Numbered from the stretch's first letter, positions 40,031 to 50,059 are shown. The stretch: DNA of 64,000 nucleotides from Burkholderiaceae bacterium (GCA_023150375.1 JAKLLA010000001.1:248001-312000), one strand, 5' to 3'. Made by a program: numbers and translations. The notes: generated by a model from the letters alone, not told the origin.

Positions 40031-40756
40031 TCACAGCACGCGGCGCGGCGTGTTGTGGCCGGGCGGCAGGTTCAGGCGGCGCGAACGCACCAGCTGGTAG
40101 GGCCGGAACACGTAGGCGATCGAGGCCAGCCCGCTCCACACGTGCACCAGGCGGCTGAAGGGGAAGAGCAGGAAGATCGTCATGCCCAGCACCATGTGCA
40201 CCTTGTAGGGCCAGGCCAGGTCGATCAGGTTGGCCGCCAGCGGCCGGAAAGTGACGATGCGCTGCGCCCAGTCGGCCAGGATCATCATCACGCTGCCGTC
40301 GGCGTGCGCCAGCGACAGCGGCAGCGTCACCAGGCCGAGCGTGAGCTGCACCCACAGGATCACCAGGATGGCGATGTCGGTGCGGTGGCTGGTCAGACGG
40401 ATGCGCGGATCGAACAGGCGCCGCCACAGCAGCATCGACAGCCCGACGAAGCAGACGAAGCCGGCGATGCCGCCGGCCACGATGGCCAGCATCTGCTTCT
40501 GCGCCGGGGTGATGAAGGGCTCGTACAGCGCATGCGGGGTCAGCATGCCCACGGTGTGGCCCATGAAGAGGAACAGGATGCCCACATGGAAGAGGTTGCT
40601 GCCCCAGCGCAGCAGGCCGTGGCGCAGCAGCTGCGAGGAATCGCTCTTCCAGGTGTACTGGTCGCGGTCGAAGCGCGCCAGGCTGCCCATGAAGAACACC
40701 CCCAGGCAGATGTAGGGGTAGACCGTGAAGAAGAAATCGTGGAGGTAGGTGCTCAT
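40031..40756 (-). CDS. narI: Respiratory nitrate reductase gamma subunit (cytochrome b)
   Basis: A 241-residue, five-helix diheme cytochrome b that oxidises quinol and anchors NarGH. Heme ligand histidines sit in LFHVGILFLFMGHTVG and the later HMVLGMTIFLLFPFSRLVHV. The conserved N-terminus FFFTVYPYICLGVFFMGS is intact. The ATG at 40756 overlaps the narJ stop (ATGA). Confidence 0.96.
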   Translation of the reverse strand: MSTYLHDFFFTVYPYICLGVFFMGSLARFDRDQYTWKSDSSQLLRHGLLRWGSNLFHVGILFLFMGHTVGMLTPHALYEPFITPAQKQMLAIVAGGIAGFVCFVGLSMLLWRRLFDPRIRLTSHRTDIAILVILWVQLTLGLVTLPLSLAHADGSVMMILADWAQRIVTFRPLAANLIDLAWPYKVHMVLGMTIFLLFPFSRLVHVWSGLASIAYVFRPYQLVRSRRLNLPPGHNTPRRVL

Positions 40757-41463
40757 GAGGAAGCTCCCGGACGGGCGGAGGTCGGGGCGGCGGAGCGCCG
40801 CACGATGTGCACGGGCTGGGGACGGTCGGGGGCGGACTGGCCGGCCGAGCCGCAGCCGTCGAAGGCGACCGGCTCGGCCCAGCTCTCGTCGATCGGCTCC
40901 TCGTCGGCGATCTGCACCGCCCGGGCGGGCTCGCCGGCCAGATCGAGCAGCGCGCCCATCACGCTGGCATAGCGGCTCTCGCGCTTCTCCAGGGCATTGA
41001 AGATGGCGTTGATCAGGTGGGCGATCTCGCCGAGAAAGCCCGTCGCCTCGCGCGGCGGCTGGGTGGAGGCGAACTCCAGCACCACCGGCAGGTAGTCGGG
41101 CATCTCGCCCTCGGCCAGGTACAGCCCGCCCTTCTCGTAGGTCTGCGCCAGGTCGATCATGGCCGGGCCGCGCTCGCGCGAGTCGCCGTGCACATGCTCG
41201 AACAGGTGCAGCGAGGTGCGCCGGCCGCTGTCGAACAGCTGCACGTAGTCGGCCTCGGCATCGAGCGCGTCGAGCCGGCCGATCTGCGCCAGCAGCGCAT
41301 CGAGCTCGGCCAGCCGCGCCTTCGGCAGCGCAGCCTCGTCGTGCAGCGCCTGGCTCATCGCCGGCAGGTGGGCGCGCAGCTCGGCGTCCGGGTAGCCCAG
41401 CAGCCGGGCCAGCACGCGCAGCGTGCGGGCCGCCGGCGGGGGCGAAGTCTTGAACAGCGACAT
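40753..41463 (-). CDS. narJ: Nitrate reductase molybdenum cofactor assembly chaperone
   Basis: A 236-residue TorD/NarJ-family chaperone that binds the NarG N-terminus and guides Mo-bisMGD and FS0 cluster insertion. The signature VQLFDSGRRTSLHLFEHVHG and GEMPDYLPVVLEFAS are present. It lies 2 bp after narH and overlaps narI. Confidence 0.95.
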   Translation of the reverse strand: MSLFKTSPPPAARTLRVLARLLGYPDAELRAHLPAMSQALHDEAALPKARLAELDALLAQIGRLDALDAEADYVQLFDSGRRTSLHLFEHVHGDSRERGPAMIDLAQTYEKGGLYLAEGEMPDYLPVVLEFASTQPPREATGFLGEIAHLINAIFNALEKRESRYASVMGALLDLAGEPARAVQIADEEPIDESWAEPVAFDGCGSAGQSAPDRPQPVHIVRRSAAPTSARPGASS

Positions 41464-41465
41464 GG

Positions 41466-42998
41466 TCAGATCTCCGCACGAATCGGGATGGTGCGCTTCT
41501 TGTCGCTGCCGAACAGGCTGGTCTCGCCCACGCCCTCGGAGCAGCCGTTGCCGAAGCTGAAGCCGCAGCCGCCGCGCACGTTGAAGGCGTTCTCGGCGTA
41601 CTCGCGGTGCGTGCTGGGGATGACGAAGCGGTCCTCGTAGTTGGCGATCGCCATCACGTGGTACATGTCGTCGACCATGTGCGGGGTCAGGCCGACCTGG
41701 TCGAGCACCGCCTGGTTGTGCACCCCGTCCACATGCTTGCTGCGGTTGAAGGCACGCATGGCCAGCATGCGCTCGAGGGCCCGCACCACCGGCCCGGTGT
41801 CGCCCGCGGTGAGCAGGTTGGCCAGGTAGCGCACCGGGATGCGCAGCTGGTTCACGTCCGGGATCTGGCCGTTCACGCCGATCTGGCCGGCGTTGGCCGC
41901 GGCGGTGATGGGCGACAGCGGCGGCACGTACCACACCATCGGCAGCGTGCGGTACTCGGGGTGCAGCGGCAGCGCGACCTTCCACTCCATCGCCATCTTG
42001 TAGACCGGGCTCCTGCGCGCGGCCTCCAGCCAGGCTTCGGGGATGCCGTCCTTGCGGGCCTGCTCGATCACCTTCGGATCGTTCGGGTCGAGGAAGACGT
42101 CCAGCTGGGCCTGGTAGAGGTCCTTGTCCCGCTCGACGCTGGCCGCCTCGGCGATGCGGTCGGCGTCGTAGAGCAGCACGCCGAGGTAGCGGATGCGGCC
42201 CACGCAGGTCTCCGAGCACACCGTCGGCTGGCCGGCCTCGATGCGCGGGTAGCAGAAGATGCACTTCTCGGCCTTGCCGCTCTTCCAGTTGTAGTAGATC
42301 TTCTTGTACGGGCAGCCCGAGACGCACATGCGCCAGCCGCGGCACTTGTCCTGGTCGATCAGGACGATGCCGTCCTCCTCGCGCTTGTAGATCGAGCCCG
42401 ACGGGCAGGATGCGACGCAGGCCGGGTTCAGGCAGTGCTCGCACAGCCGCGGCAGGTACATCATGAAGGTGTTCTCGAACTCGCCGAGCATGGCCTTCTG
42501 CGCCGCTTCGAAACCCGCGAAGTTCGCGTCCTTGCTGCGCTTGGCGAACTCGCCGCCGAGGATCTCCTCCCAGTTCGGCCCCCAGACGATCTTGTCCATC
42601 TGCTGGCCGGTGATCAGGCTGCGCGGCCGGGCGGTGGGCGCGGCCTTCATCTCCGGTGCACTCTGCAGGTGGTCGTAGTCGAAGGTGAAGGGCTCGTAGT
42701 AGTCGTCGATCTCCGGCAGCTTCGGGTTGGCGAAGATCTTCATCAGCAGCTTCCACTTGCCGCCCTGGCGCGGCTCGATGCTGCCGTCGCTCTTTCGCTG
42801 CCAGCCGCCGTGCCAGCGGTCCTGGTTCTCCCATTCCTTGGGATAGCCGATGCCGGGCTTGGTCTCCACATTGTTGAACCAGGCGTACTCGACGCCGGGG
42901 CGGCTGGTCCAGACGTTCTTGCAGGTCACCGAGCAGGTGTGGCAACCGATGCATTTGTCCAGGTTCAGCACCATGCCGATCTGGGCGCGGACTTTCAT
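41466..42998 (-). CDS. narH: Respiratory nitrate reductase beta subunit (iron–sulfur)
   Basis: A 510-residue electron-transfer subunit with three [4Fe-4S] and one [3Fe-4S] cluster. Cysteine groups include CIGCHTCSVTCKNVW at the N-terminus, CEHCLNPACVASCPSG, and the CRGWRMCVSGCPYKK group with Trp in place of one Cys, which makes the [3Fe-4S] cluster. The C-terminal NarH domain follows. It lies 60 bp downstream of narG. Confidence 0.97.
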   Translation of the reverse strand: MKVRAQIGMVLNLDKCIGCHTCSVTCKNVWTSRPGVEYAWFNNVETKPGIGYPKEWENQDRWHGGWQRKSDGSIEPRQGGKWKLLMKIFANPKLPEIDDYYEPFTFDYDHLQSAPEMKAAPTARPRSLITGQQMDKIVWGPNWEEILGGEFAKRSKDANFAGFEAAQKAMLGEFENTFMMYLPRLCEHCLNPACVASCPSGSIYKREEDGIVLIDQDKCRGWRMCVSGCPYKKIYYNWKSGKAEKCIFCYPRIEAGQPTVCSETCVGRIRYLGVLLYDADRIAEAASVERDKDLYQAQLDVFLDPNDPKVIEQARKDGIPEAWLEAARRSPVYKMAMEWKVALPLHPEYRTLPMVWYVPPLSPITAAANAGQIGVNGQIPDVNQLRIPVRYLANLLTAGDTGPVVRALERMLAMRAFNRSKHVDGVHNQAVLDQVGLTPHMVDDMYHVMAIANYEDRFVIPSTHREYAENAFNVRGGCGFSFGNGCSEGVGETSLFGSDKKRTIPIRAEI

Positions 42999-43057
42999 GA
43001 TTTCTCCTCAGGCAGCAGGGGTGCGCAGGACGGGGGACGGGGTGTGCCGGGCGGCGC

Positions 43058-46000
43058 TCATGCGTTCTCTCCATGGGCCTGCACGGCGACGATGCGCTCG
43101 GCGCCCACCGGCGTGTCCAGCCAGTCGACCTTCTTCATCTTGCGCACGATGACGAACTCGTCGCGGTTGGTGCCGATGGTTCCGTAGTAGTTGAAGCCGT
43201 AGGACAGCTGCGCGTAGCCGCCGATCATGTGGGTGGGCTTGACCACCACGCGGGTCACCGAGTTGTGGATGCCCCCGCGCACGTTCGTGATCTCGCTGCC
43301 AGGCGTGTTCACGATCTTTTCCTGCGCGTGGTACATCAGCGTCATGCCTTCGTTGACGCGCTGGCTGACCACCGCGCGCGCGGCGATCGCGCCGTTGACG
43401 TTGAAGAGCTCGACCCAGTCGTTGTCCTCCACGCCGATCTTCCTGGCGTCCACCTCGCTGAGCCAGATGATCGGCCCGCCGCGCGAGAGCGTGAGCATCA
43501 GCAGGTTGTCGGTGTAGGTGGAGTGGATGCCCCACTTCTGGTGCGGCGTGATGAAGTTCAGCAGGATCTCCGGGTTGCCGTTGCTGCGCTGGTTGTGCAG
43601 CTCGGCAGTGGCCTTCACGTCCACCGGCGGGCGGTAGCTGGAGAAGCCCTCGCCGAAGGCCAGCATCCAGGCGTGGTCCTGGTAGAACTGCTGGCGACCG
43701 GTCAGCGTGCGCCAGGGGATCAGCTCGTGCACGTTGGTGTAGCCGGCGTTGTAGGAGACGGTCTCGCTCTCGATGCCGCTCCAGGTCGGCGAGCTGATGA
43801 TCTTGCGCGGCTGCGCCTGGATGTCGCGGTAGCGGATCTTCTCGTCCTCGCGGTACAGCGCCAGGTGGGTGTGGTCTCGCCCGGTGGTCTTGCTCAGCGC
43901 CTCCCAGGCCTTCACCGCCACGTGGCCGTTGGTCTCGGGGGCGAGCTGCAGCACCACCTCGCAGGCGTCGATGTCGGTCTCGATCTTAGGCATGCCCTTG
44001 GTGACGCCCTCGTCACGCACCACGCCGTTGAGCTCGCCGAGCTGCCTGACCTCGACCTGGGTGTTCCAGCCGATGCCCTTGCCGCCGTTGCCCAGCTTGT
44101 TCATCAAGGGGCCCAGCGCCGTGAAGCGCTTGTAGACGTTCGGGTAGTCGCGCTCGACGATCGAGATCGTCGGCGCCGTCCTGCCCGGGATCAGCTCGCA
44201 CTCGCCGCGCTTCCAGTCGGCCACGCCCAGCGGCTGGCCCAGCTCGCCCGGGGTGTCGTGCATCAGCGGCGAGAGCACCACCTCCTGCTCGACGCCGAGG
44301 TGGCCGACGCACAGCTCGCTGAACTTCTTCGCGAAGCCCTTGTAGATCTCCCAGTCGCTGCGGCTGCTCCAGGCCGGGTCCACCGCCGCGGACAGCGGGT
44401 GGATGAAGGGGTGCATGTCGCTGGTGTTGAGGTCGTTCTTCTCGTACCAGGTGGCCGCGGGCAGCACGATGTCCGAGTACAGGCAGGTCGTGCTCATGCG
44501 GAAGTCCAGCGTGACCAGCAGGTCGAGCTTGCCCTCCGGGGCCTGGTCGTGCCACTTCACCTCGGTGGGCTTGGCGTCCTGCGGGCCGAGATCCTTGCCC
44601 TGCACGCCGTTGCTGGTGCCCAGCAGGTGCTTGAGGAAGTACTCGTGGCCCTTGCCGCTGGAGCCCAGGATGTTGGAACGCCAGACGAACATGTTGCGCG
44701 GCCAGTTCTGCGGCGCATCCGGGTCGTGGCAGGCGAAGTCGATCCGGCCGGCCTTGATCGCGGCGACGGTGTAGTCCTTCGCATCGACGCCGGCCGCCCT
44801 GGCTTCACGGGCCAGCTTCAGCGGGTTGACATCGAGCTGTGGCGCCGAAGGCAGCCAGCCCATGCGCTCGGCCCGCACGTTGAAGTCGATCGCGCTGCCC
44901 TGGAAGGCCTTCCTGTCGGCCAGCGGCGAGAGGATCTCGTCCATGCCCAGCTTCTCGTAGCGCCACTGGTCGGTATGCGCATAGAAGAAGCTGGTGCTGT
45001 TCTGCTGGCGCGGCGGACGCAGCCAGTCCAGCGCGAAGGCCAGCGCCGTCCAGCCGGTCTGCGGGCGCAGCTTCTCCTGGCCCACGTAGTGCGCCCAGCC
45101 GCCGCCGCTCTGGCCGATGCAGCCGCACATCATCAGCATGTTGATGATGCCGCGGTAGTTCATGTCGCAGTGGTACCAGTGGTTCATCGCCGCGCCGATG
45201 ATCACCATGGCCTTGCCGTGGGTCTTCTCGGCCGTCTCGGCGAACTGGCGCGCCACCGTGATGACCTGCTGGCGCGGCACGCCGGTGATGCTTTCCTGCC
45301 AGGCCGGCGTGTAGGGCGCGTTGTCGTCGAAGCTGCTGGCGCCGCCGCCCAGGCCGCGCTCGACCCCGTACTGGCCGACCTGCAGGTCGAACACCGTGGC
45401 CACCAGCGGGCCGCCGGCGCTCAGGCGGGTCACCGGCACCCGGACGCGGCGGATCGAGCCGCCCTGGTCGTTGGACTTGAAGTGCGGGTTGGTGACGCCG
45501 CCGAAGTACGGGAAGGCCACCTCGGCGATCTGGTGCGCGGGGGCACTGCCGTCGGCGTTGGCCTCCATCAGCGAAAGCTTGAGCTTCACGTCGGCGCCCG
45601 CCCCGCCTTCCTTGGCCTCCAGGTTCCACTTGCCCTGGTCGGCGCGGCCCTCCGGGCCCCAGCGGAAGCCGATCGAGCCGTTGGGCACCACGATCTGGCC
45701 GTTGGCGTCCAGGGCCACCGTCTTCCAGTCCGGGTTGTTGGTCTGGCCGAGCGCGCCGTCGAAGTCGGTGGCGCGCACGAAGCGGCCAGGCACCAGCGCC
45801 TTGCTGCCGTCCTCGAGGGTCTGCTCCTCGAGCCGCACCAGCAGCGGCAGGTCGGTGTAGCGGCGCGCGTAGTCGTCGAAGTACGGCGCGCGGCGGTCGA
45901 AGTAGAACTCCTTGAGGATCACGTGGCCCATGGCCATCGCCAGCGCCGCGTCGGTGCCCTGCTTGGGGTGCATCCAGAGGTCGGCGAGCTTGGAGACCTC

Positions 46001-46855
46001 GGCGTAGTCGGGCGTCACCGCCACCGTCTTGGTGCCCTTGTAGCGCACCTCGGTGAAGAAGTGGGCATCCGGCGTGCGCGTCTGCGGCACGTTCGAGCCC
46101 CAGGCGATGATGAAGCTCGAGTTGTACCAGTCGGCCGATTCCGGCACGTCGGTCTGCTCGCCCCAGATCTGCGGCGACGAGGGCGGCAGATCGCAGTACC
46201 AGTCGTAGAAGCTCATGCACACGCCGCCGATCAGGCTCAGGTAGCGGCTGCCCGCGGCGTAGCTGACCATCGACATGGCCGGAATCGGCGAGAAGCCGAT
46301 GATCCGGTCCGGCCCGTACTGCTTGGCGGTGTAGACGTTGGCCGCGGCGATGATCTCCTCGACCTCGTCCCAGCTCGAGCGCACGAAGCCGCCCAGGCCG
46401 CGCACCTTCTGGTAGTCGCGCCGCTTGCCCGCATCGGCCATCAGCGCCGCCCAGGCGTCCACCGGGGCGTGCTTCAGGCGCGCCTCGCGCCAGTGCTTCA
46501 GCAGCCGGCCGCGCACCATCGGGTGCTTGACGCGGTTGGCGCTGTAGAGGTACCAGCTGTAGCTGGCGCCGCGCTGGCAGCCGCGCGGCTCGTGGTTGGG
46601 CAGGTCCCAGCGGGTGCGCGGGTAGTCGGTCTGCTGGGTTTCCCAGGTGACGATGCCGCCCTTGACATAGATCTTCCACGAGCACGACCCCGTGCAGTTG
46701 GCCCCGTGGGTGGAGCGCACGACCTTGTCGTGCGCCCAGCGGTTGCGGTAGGCGTCCTCCCAGGTGCGGTCTTCACCGGTGGTACGACCGTGGCCGTCGG
46801 CGAAGCTCTCCTTGGGCAGCGCGAAGTGGTTCAGGCGATCGAGAAAGTGACTCAT
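43058..46855 (-). CDS. narG: Respiratory nitrate reductase alpha subunit (Mo-bisMGD)
   Basis: A 1265-residue membrane-bound, cytoplasm-facing catalytic subunit. FS0 cluster ligands are H50, C54, C58 and C93 (HGANCTGSC … RGC). The Mo-coordinating Asp is in FYDWYCDLPPSSPQ, followed by ESADWYNSSFIIAWGSNVPQ. No Tat signal for export is present, as expected for Nar rather than Nap. The length is close to E. coli NarG (1247). The start ATG at 46855 gives the standard MSHFLDRLNHF N-terminus. Confidence 0.98.
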   Translation of the reverse strand: MSHFLDRLNHFALPKESFADGHGRTTGEDRTWEDAYRNRWAHDKVVRSTHGANCTGSCSWKIYVKGGIVTWETQQTDYPRTRWDLPNHEPRGCQRGASYSWYLYSANRVKHPMVRGRLLKHWREARLKHAPVDAWAALMADAGKRRDYQKVRGLGGFVRSSWDEVEEIIAAANVYTAKQYGPDRIIGFSPIPAMSMVSYAAGSRYLSLIGGVCMSFYDWYCDLPPSSPQIWGEQTDVPESADWYNSSFIIAWGSNVPQTRTPDAHFFTEVRYKGTKTVAVTPDYAEVSKLADLWMHPKQGTDAALAMAMGHVILKEFYFDRRAPYFDDYARRYTDLPLLVRLEEQTLEDGSKALVPGRFVRATDFDGALGQTNNPDWKTVALDANGQIVVPNGSIGFRWGPEGRADQGKWNLEAKEGGAGADVKLKLSLMEANADGSAPAHQIAEVAFPYFGGVTNPHFKSNDQGGSIRRVRVPVTRLSAGGPLVATVFDLQVGQYGVERGLGGGASSFDDNAPYTPAWQESITGVPRQQVITVARQFAETAEKTHGKAMVIIGAAMNHWYHCDMNYRGIINMLMMCGCIGQSGGGWAHYVGQEKLRPQTGWTALAFALDWLRPPRQQNSTSFFYAHTDQWRYEKLGMDEILSPLADRKAFQGSAIDFNVRAERMGWLPSAPQLDVNPLKLAREARAAGVDAKDYTVAAIKAGRIDFACHDPDAPQNWPRNMFVWRSNILGSSGKGHEYFLKHLLGTSNGVQGKDLGPQDAKPTEVKWHDQAPEGKLDLLVTLDFRMSTTCLYSDIVLPAATWYEKNDLNTSDMHPFIHPLSAAVDPAWSSRSDWEIYKGFAKKFSELCVGHLGVEQEVVLSPLMHDTPGELGQPLGVADWKRGECELIPGRTAPTISIVERDYPNVYKRFTALGPLMNKLGNGGKGIGWNTQVEVRQLGELNGVVRDEGVTKGMPKIETDIDACEVVLQLAPETNGHVAVKAWEALSKTTGRDHTHLALYREDEKIRYRDIQAQPRKIISSPTWSGIESETVSYNAGYTNVHELIPWRTLTGRQQFYQDHAWMLAFGEGFSSYRPPVDVKATAELHNQRSNGNPEILLNFITPHQKWGIHSTYTDNLLMLTLSRGGPIIWLSEVDARKIGVEDNDWVELFNVNGAIAARAVVSQRVNEGMTLMYHAQEKIVNTPGSEITNVRGGIHNSVTRVVVKPTHMIGGYAQLSYGFNYYGTIGTNRDEFVIVRKMKKVDWLDTPVGAERIVAVQAHGENA

Positions 46856-46891
46856 CGTGTCCTCTTGTCGAATGGGGGCGGAGGGCGGACT

Positions 46892-48538
46892 TCAGGGGTT
46901 CTTCACGTAGGCGTTCTTGCGCAGGTAGAACCACCAGTTCAGGACCAGGCACAGCGCGTAGAAGACCGCGAATCCGTAGAAGGCCAGCTCGGGCGTGCCG
47001 CGCTTGATCTGGTCGCCGATCACCACCGGGGCGACGAAGGCGCCATAGGCGGCCACCGCGGAGGTCCAGCCGAGTGCGGGGCCGGCCTGCTGGCGGTCGA
47101 ACACCACGCCGATGGTGCGGAAGGTGCTGCCGTTGCCGATGCCGCTGGCGAAGAACAGCAGCAGGATCAGGCCGAGAAAGGTCGGGAAGTACTGCTCCGG
47201 CGTGGCCGAGGCGTAGGCCTGCGTCAGCACCAGGCCTGTGGCCACCGACCCGCCCACCAGGATGGCCGAAATGATCTGCGTGACCAGCGAGCCGCCCCAC
47301 TTGTCGGCGATCCAGCCCCCCAGGGGGCGCACCGCCGCGCCGATGAAGGGGCCCAGCCAGGCGTAGGTGAAGGCCGAGGGTGCGTTCGGGTTCTTCAGCG
47401 TGTGCTGCATCACGCCGTTGGCGTCGGGCACGTGGCTGATGCCGAAGATCACCGTGATCGCCAGCGGCAGCGCCATCGAGAAGCCGATGAAGGAGCCGAA
47501 GGTGACGATGTACAGCGCCGTCATCGACCAGGTGTGCCGATTCCTGAAGATCTCGAACTGCTTGGCGATGTTCTCCTTCATCGGGCCGAAGGCGGCCAGC
47601 TTCATCACCAACAGCGCGGCCGCGATGTCCAGCGGCACGGCCACCCACATGCTGATCAGGCCCAGACCGGTCGGCGCCGGCAGGTAGAGGTACAGGATGG
47701 CGATCGCCGGGACGAAGGCCAGCGTGTACAGGTAGGTGATCTTGGCGAACGAGGAGATCGTTCCACGCGCGGAGGGCGACACCGTCTTCAGGTTGTTCAT
47801 GCCCCACCAGCAGGCGATGGACAGCGGCACCAGCGAGATCACCCAGGCAAAGCCGGCGTTCTGCACCCAGGTGGGCGTGCCCGCGGCGATCTTGCCGAGG
47901 ATCCAGCCGCTGTCCTTCTGCAGGACCATCGGGTCCCCGCCCAGCGCGCCGAACAGGCCGACCGTCATCACCAGCGGGATGACGATCTGCATCGTCGTGA
48001 CGCCGAAGTTGCCCAGCCCGCCGTTGAGGCCCAGCGCTGTGCCCTGCAGCCGCTTCGGAAAGAAGGTGCTGATGTTGGACATCGACGAGGCGAAGTTGCC
48101 TCCGCCCACGCCCGACCACAGCGCCATCAGCTGGAAGACCCACAGCGGCCACTCGGGATGCTGCAGCGCGATGCCCGTGCCGATGGCCGGCGACAGCAGC
48201 ATCGCGGTGGTCAGGAAGATGGTGTTGCGCCCGCCGGCCAGGCGCACCAGGAAGGACGCCGGGATGCGCATCGTCGCGCCGGAGATGCCGGCGATGGCGG
48301 TGAGCGTGAACAGCTCGGCCTGGGTGAAGGGGAACCCCAGGTTGAGCATCTGCACGCTGATGATCCCCCACATGCCCCAGACCGCGAAGCCGCACAGCAA
48401 CGCGGGAATCGAGATCCAGAGGTTGCGGTAGGCCACCTTCTTGCCGGTGCGTTCCCAGAACGCGTCGTCTTCGGGGCGCCAGTCCTCGATGTCGGCGCCG
48501 CGGGCGGCGGCCGGCAGCGAACTCGTGCGTGGTTTCAT
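46892..48538 (-). CDS. narK2: Nitrate/nitrite MFS transporter, NarK2-type
   Basis: A 548-residue major facilitator. The nitrate signature region GVGGGNFASSMSNISTFFP and the second signature FASGIGNGSTFRTIG are present. It is longer than NarK1, with an extended N-terminal cytoplasmic segment and a larger loop, as in NarK2-type nitrate/nitrite antiporters found after NarK1 in pseudomonads and paracocci. It lies 49 bp after narK1 and 36 bp before narG. Confidence 0.94.
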   Translation of the reverse strand: MKPRTSSLPAAARGADIEDWRPEDDAFWERTGKKVAYRNLWISIPALLCGFAVWGMWGIISVQMLNLGFPFTQAELFTLTAIAGISGATMRIPASFLVRLAGGRNTIFLTTAMLLSPAIGTGIALQHPEWPLWVFQLMALWSGVGGGNFASSMSNISTFFPKRLQGTALGLNGGLGNFGVTTMQIVIPLVMTVGLFGALGGDPMVLQKDSGWILGKIAAGTPTWVQNAGFAWVISLVPLSIACWWGMNNLKTVSPSARGTISSFAKITYLYTLAFVPAIAILYLYLPAPTGLGLISMWVAVPLDIAAALLVMKLAAFGPMKENIAKQFEIFRNRHTWSMTALYIVTFGSFIGFSMALPLAITVIFGISHVPDANGVMQHTLKNPNAPSAFTYAWLGPFIGAAVRPLGGWIADKWGGSLVTQIISAILVGGSVATGLVLTQAYASATPEQYFPTFLGLILLLFFASGIGNGSTFRTIGVVFDRQQAGPALGWTSAVAAYGAFVAPVVIGDQIKRGTPELAFYGFAVFYALCLVLNWWFYLRKNAYVKNP

Positions 48539-48587
48539 GAGGGGTCTCGGTGGGGGAATGCGATGCCAGCCGGTCGACGGGGCGCGC

Positions 48588-49856
48588 TCAGTGCGAGAAG
48601 GACCGGCTGAACGGCGAGGCCGCGGCCTCGCGGCCCATCACCTGGGTGCGGCGCACCTCGGTCCAGTACATCCAGATCAGCGAGACCCAGACCACGCCGT
48701 AGAGCAGCATGAAGGCGCTCGAGCGCACCCCGGTCCAGTCCATCAGCACGCCGAAGAGGATCGGCAGCACGAAGCCGCCCAGGCCGCCGGCCAGGCCGAC
48801 GATGCCACTGACCGTGCCGATGTTGGCGTGGAAGTCGTCGCTGATGTACTTGAAGACGCTGGCCTTGCCGAAGGCCCAGGCAATGCCCAGCACGAACATC
48901 AGCGCGGTGAACCCGTAGACGTTCAGGCCGATGTGGAAAGTCTTCGGGCCGTCGACGGTGTGCACCGTGAAGTCCGTCTGCGGGTAGCTCAGCAGGAACA
49001 GGCAGATCCAGCTGGCCCACATCACCCACCAGGTGACGCTGTGGGCGCCGTACTTGTCCGACAGCCAGCCGCCGATGGCGCGCAGCACGCCGCCGGGCAG
49101 CGAGAAGCAGGCCGCCAGCAGCGCGGCGGTGCGGATGTCCAGGCCGAACTCGCCCACGTAGTACTGCACCATCCACAGGCTCAGCGCCACGTAGCCGCCG
49201 AAGACGATGCTGTAGTACTGGCAGTACTTCAGCACCCGCGGGTCCTTGAGCATCTTCAGCTGGTCGACGAACTTCACGTCGCTGGAGACGCGGTGGCCAG
49301 GATCGCTGTGGCTGAACAGCCAGAACAGGATCAGCGTGCCCAGCATCACCGCCGCGTAGACCTGCGGCACCAGGGTCCAGCCGAAGGCCACCACCAGGGC
49401 CGGCGCGACGAACTTGTTGACCGCCGCGCCCGAGTTGCCGGCCCCGTACACGCCCATCGCGAAGCCCTGGCGGTTCTTCGGGAACCAGCGCGCCACGTAG
49501 GGCGTGCCCACCGAGAACGAGCCGCCGGCCAGGCCGACGAACAGCCCGATCACCAGGAAGTGCCAGAACTCGGTGGCATAGGACATCAGGAAGATGGCCG
49601 GCACGGTGCAGGCCATCAGCACGGCCATGACGATGCGCCCGCCGAAGCGGTCAGTCCAGATGCCCAGCGGCACGCGGATCAGCGAGCCGGTGAGCACCGG
49701 CGTGGCCGTCAGCAGGCCGAACTCGGTGGCGCTGAGCCCGAGCTGCTTCTTCAACGGGATGCCGATGACGCCGAACATCATCCACACCATGAAGCAGACG
49801 GTGAAGGCCAGGGTGCTGACGATCAGCACCGACAGGGCCTGGGTTTGCTTGCTCAT
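48588..49856 (-). CDS. narK1: Nitrate MFS transporter, NarK1-type
   Basis: A 422-residue, 12-helix transporter. GLAGGSFSVGTPYVARWFP and the second nitrate signature GIVGLAGGLGGFVLPILFG are characteristic. NarK1 types are thought to be nitrate/proton symporters that start nitrate respiration. The ATG at 49856 is preceded by AAGGAACG. It is the first gene of the nar–ubi array, with an FNR-type box 190 bp upstream. A longer open frame (48 extra codons) is not family-like. Confidence 0.94.
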   Translation of the reverse strand: MSKQTQALSVLIVSTLAFTVCFMVWMMFGVIGIPLKKQLGLSATEFGLLTATPVLTGSLIRVPLGIWTDRFGGRIVMAVLMACTVPAIFLMSYATEFWHFLVIGLFVGLAGGSFSVGTPYVARWFPKNRQGFAMGVYGAGNSGAAVNKFVAPALVVAFGWTLVPQVYAAVMLGTLILFWLFSHSDPGHRVSSDVKFVDQLKMLKDPRVLKYCQYYSIVFGGYVALSLWMVQYYVGEFGLDIRTAALLAACFSLPGGVLRAIGGWLSDKYGAHSVTWWVMWASWICLFLLSYPQTDFTVHTVDGPKTFHIGLNVYGFTALMFVLGIAWAFGKASVFKYISDDFHANIGTVSGIVGLAGGLGGFVLPILFGVLMDWTGVRSSAFMLLYGVVWVSLIWMYWTEVRRTQVMGREAAASPFSRSFSH

Positions 49857-50039
49857 GACGGTCGTTCCTTGGAGGTCCGCGCGCCGGGCACGCAGGCGCC
49901 GACACGACAGGACGATCGTAGGAACGCGGCCGGGCGGCGAACATCCGCCGATGGGCAGGGCAGCGGGCGCCGGAAGACCGAGGGGGACACGGCCGGCCAT
50001 CGGCCGGAAGAACTACCCGGGGCGCTTTGCGCGCGCCGG

Positions 50040-50053
50040 TTGAGCCAGGTCAA
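50040..50053 (-). promoter_or_regulatory. FNR-type box between narL and narK1
   Basis: TTGAGCCAGGTCAA has intact TTGA and TCAA half-sites. It sits 7 bp beyond the narL stop and 190 bp upstream of the narK1 ATG, implying a leader of about 150 nt if FNR acts at -41.5. The intervening DNA could hold NarL sites, but none was firmly identified. Confidence 0.7.
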
Positions 50054-50059
50054 CCCGGC

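Noticed and set aside
43073-48610. A 1845-codon open frame on the plus strand opposite narG and narK2
   Set aside because: It is the antisense shadow of strongly GC-biased coding sequence. Its composition (Val/His/Asp/Ala/Leu/Arg repeats) is typical of such shadows, and the minus-strand genes are unmistakable.
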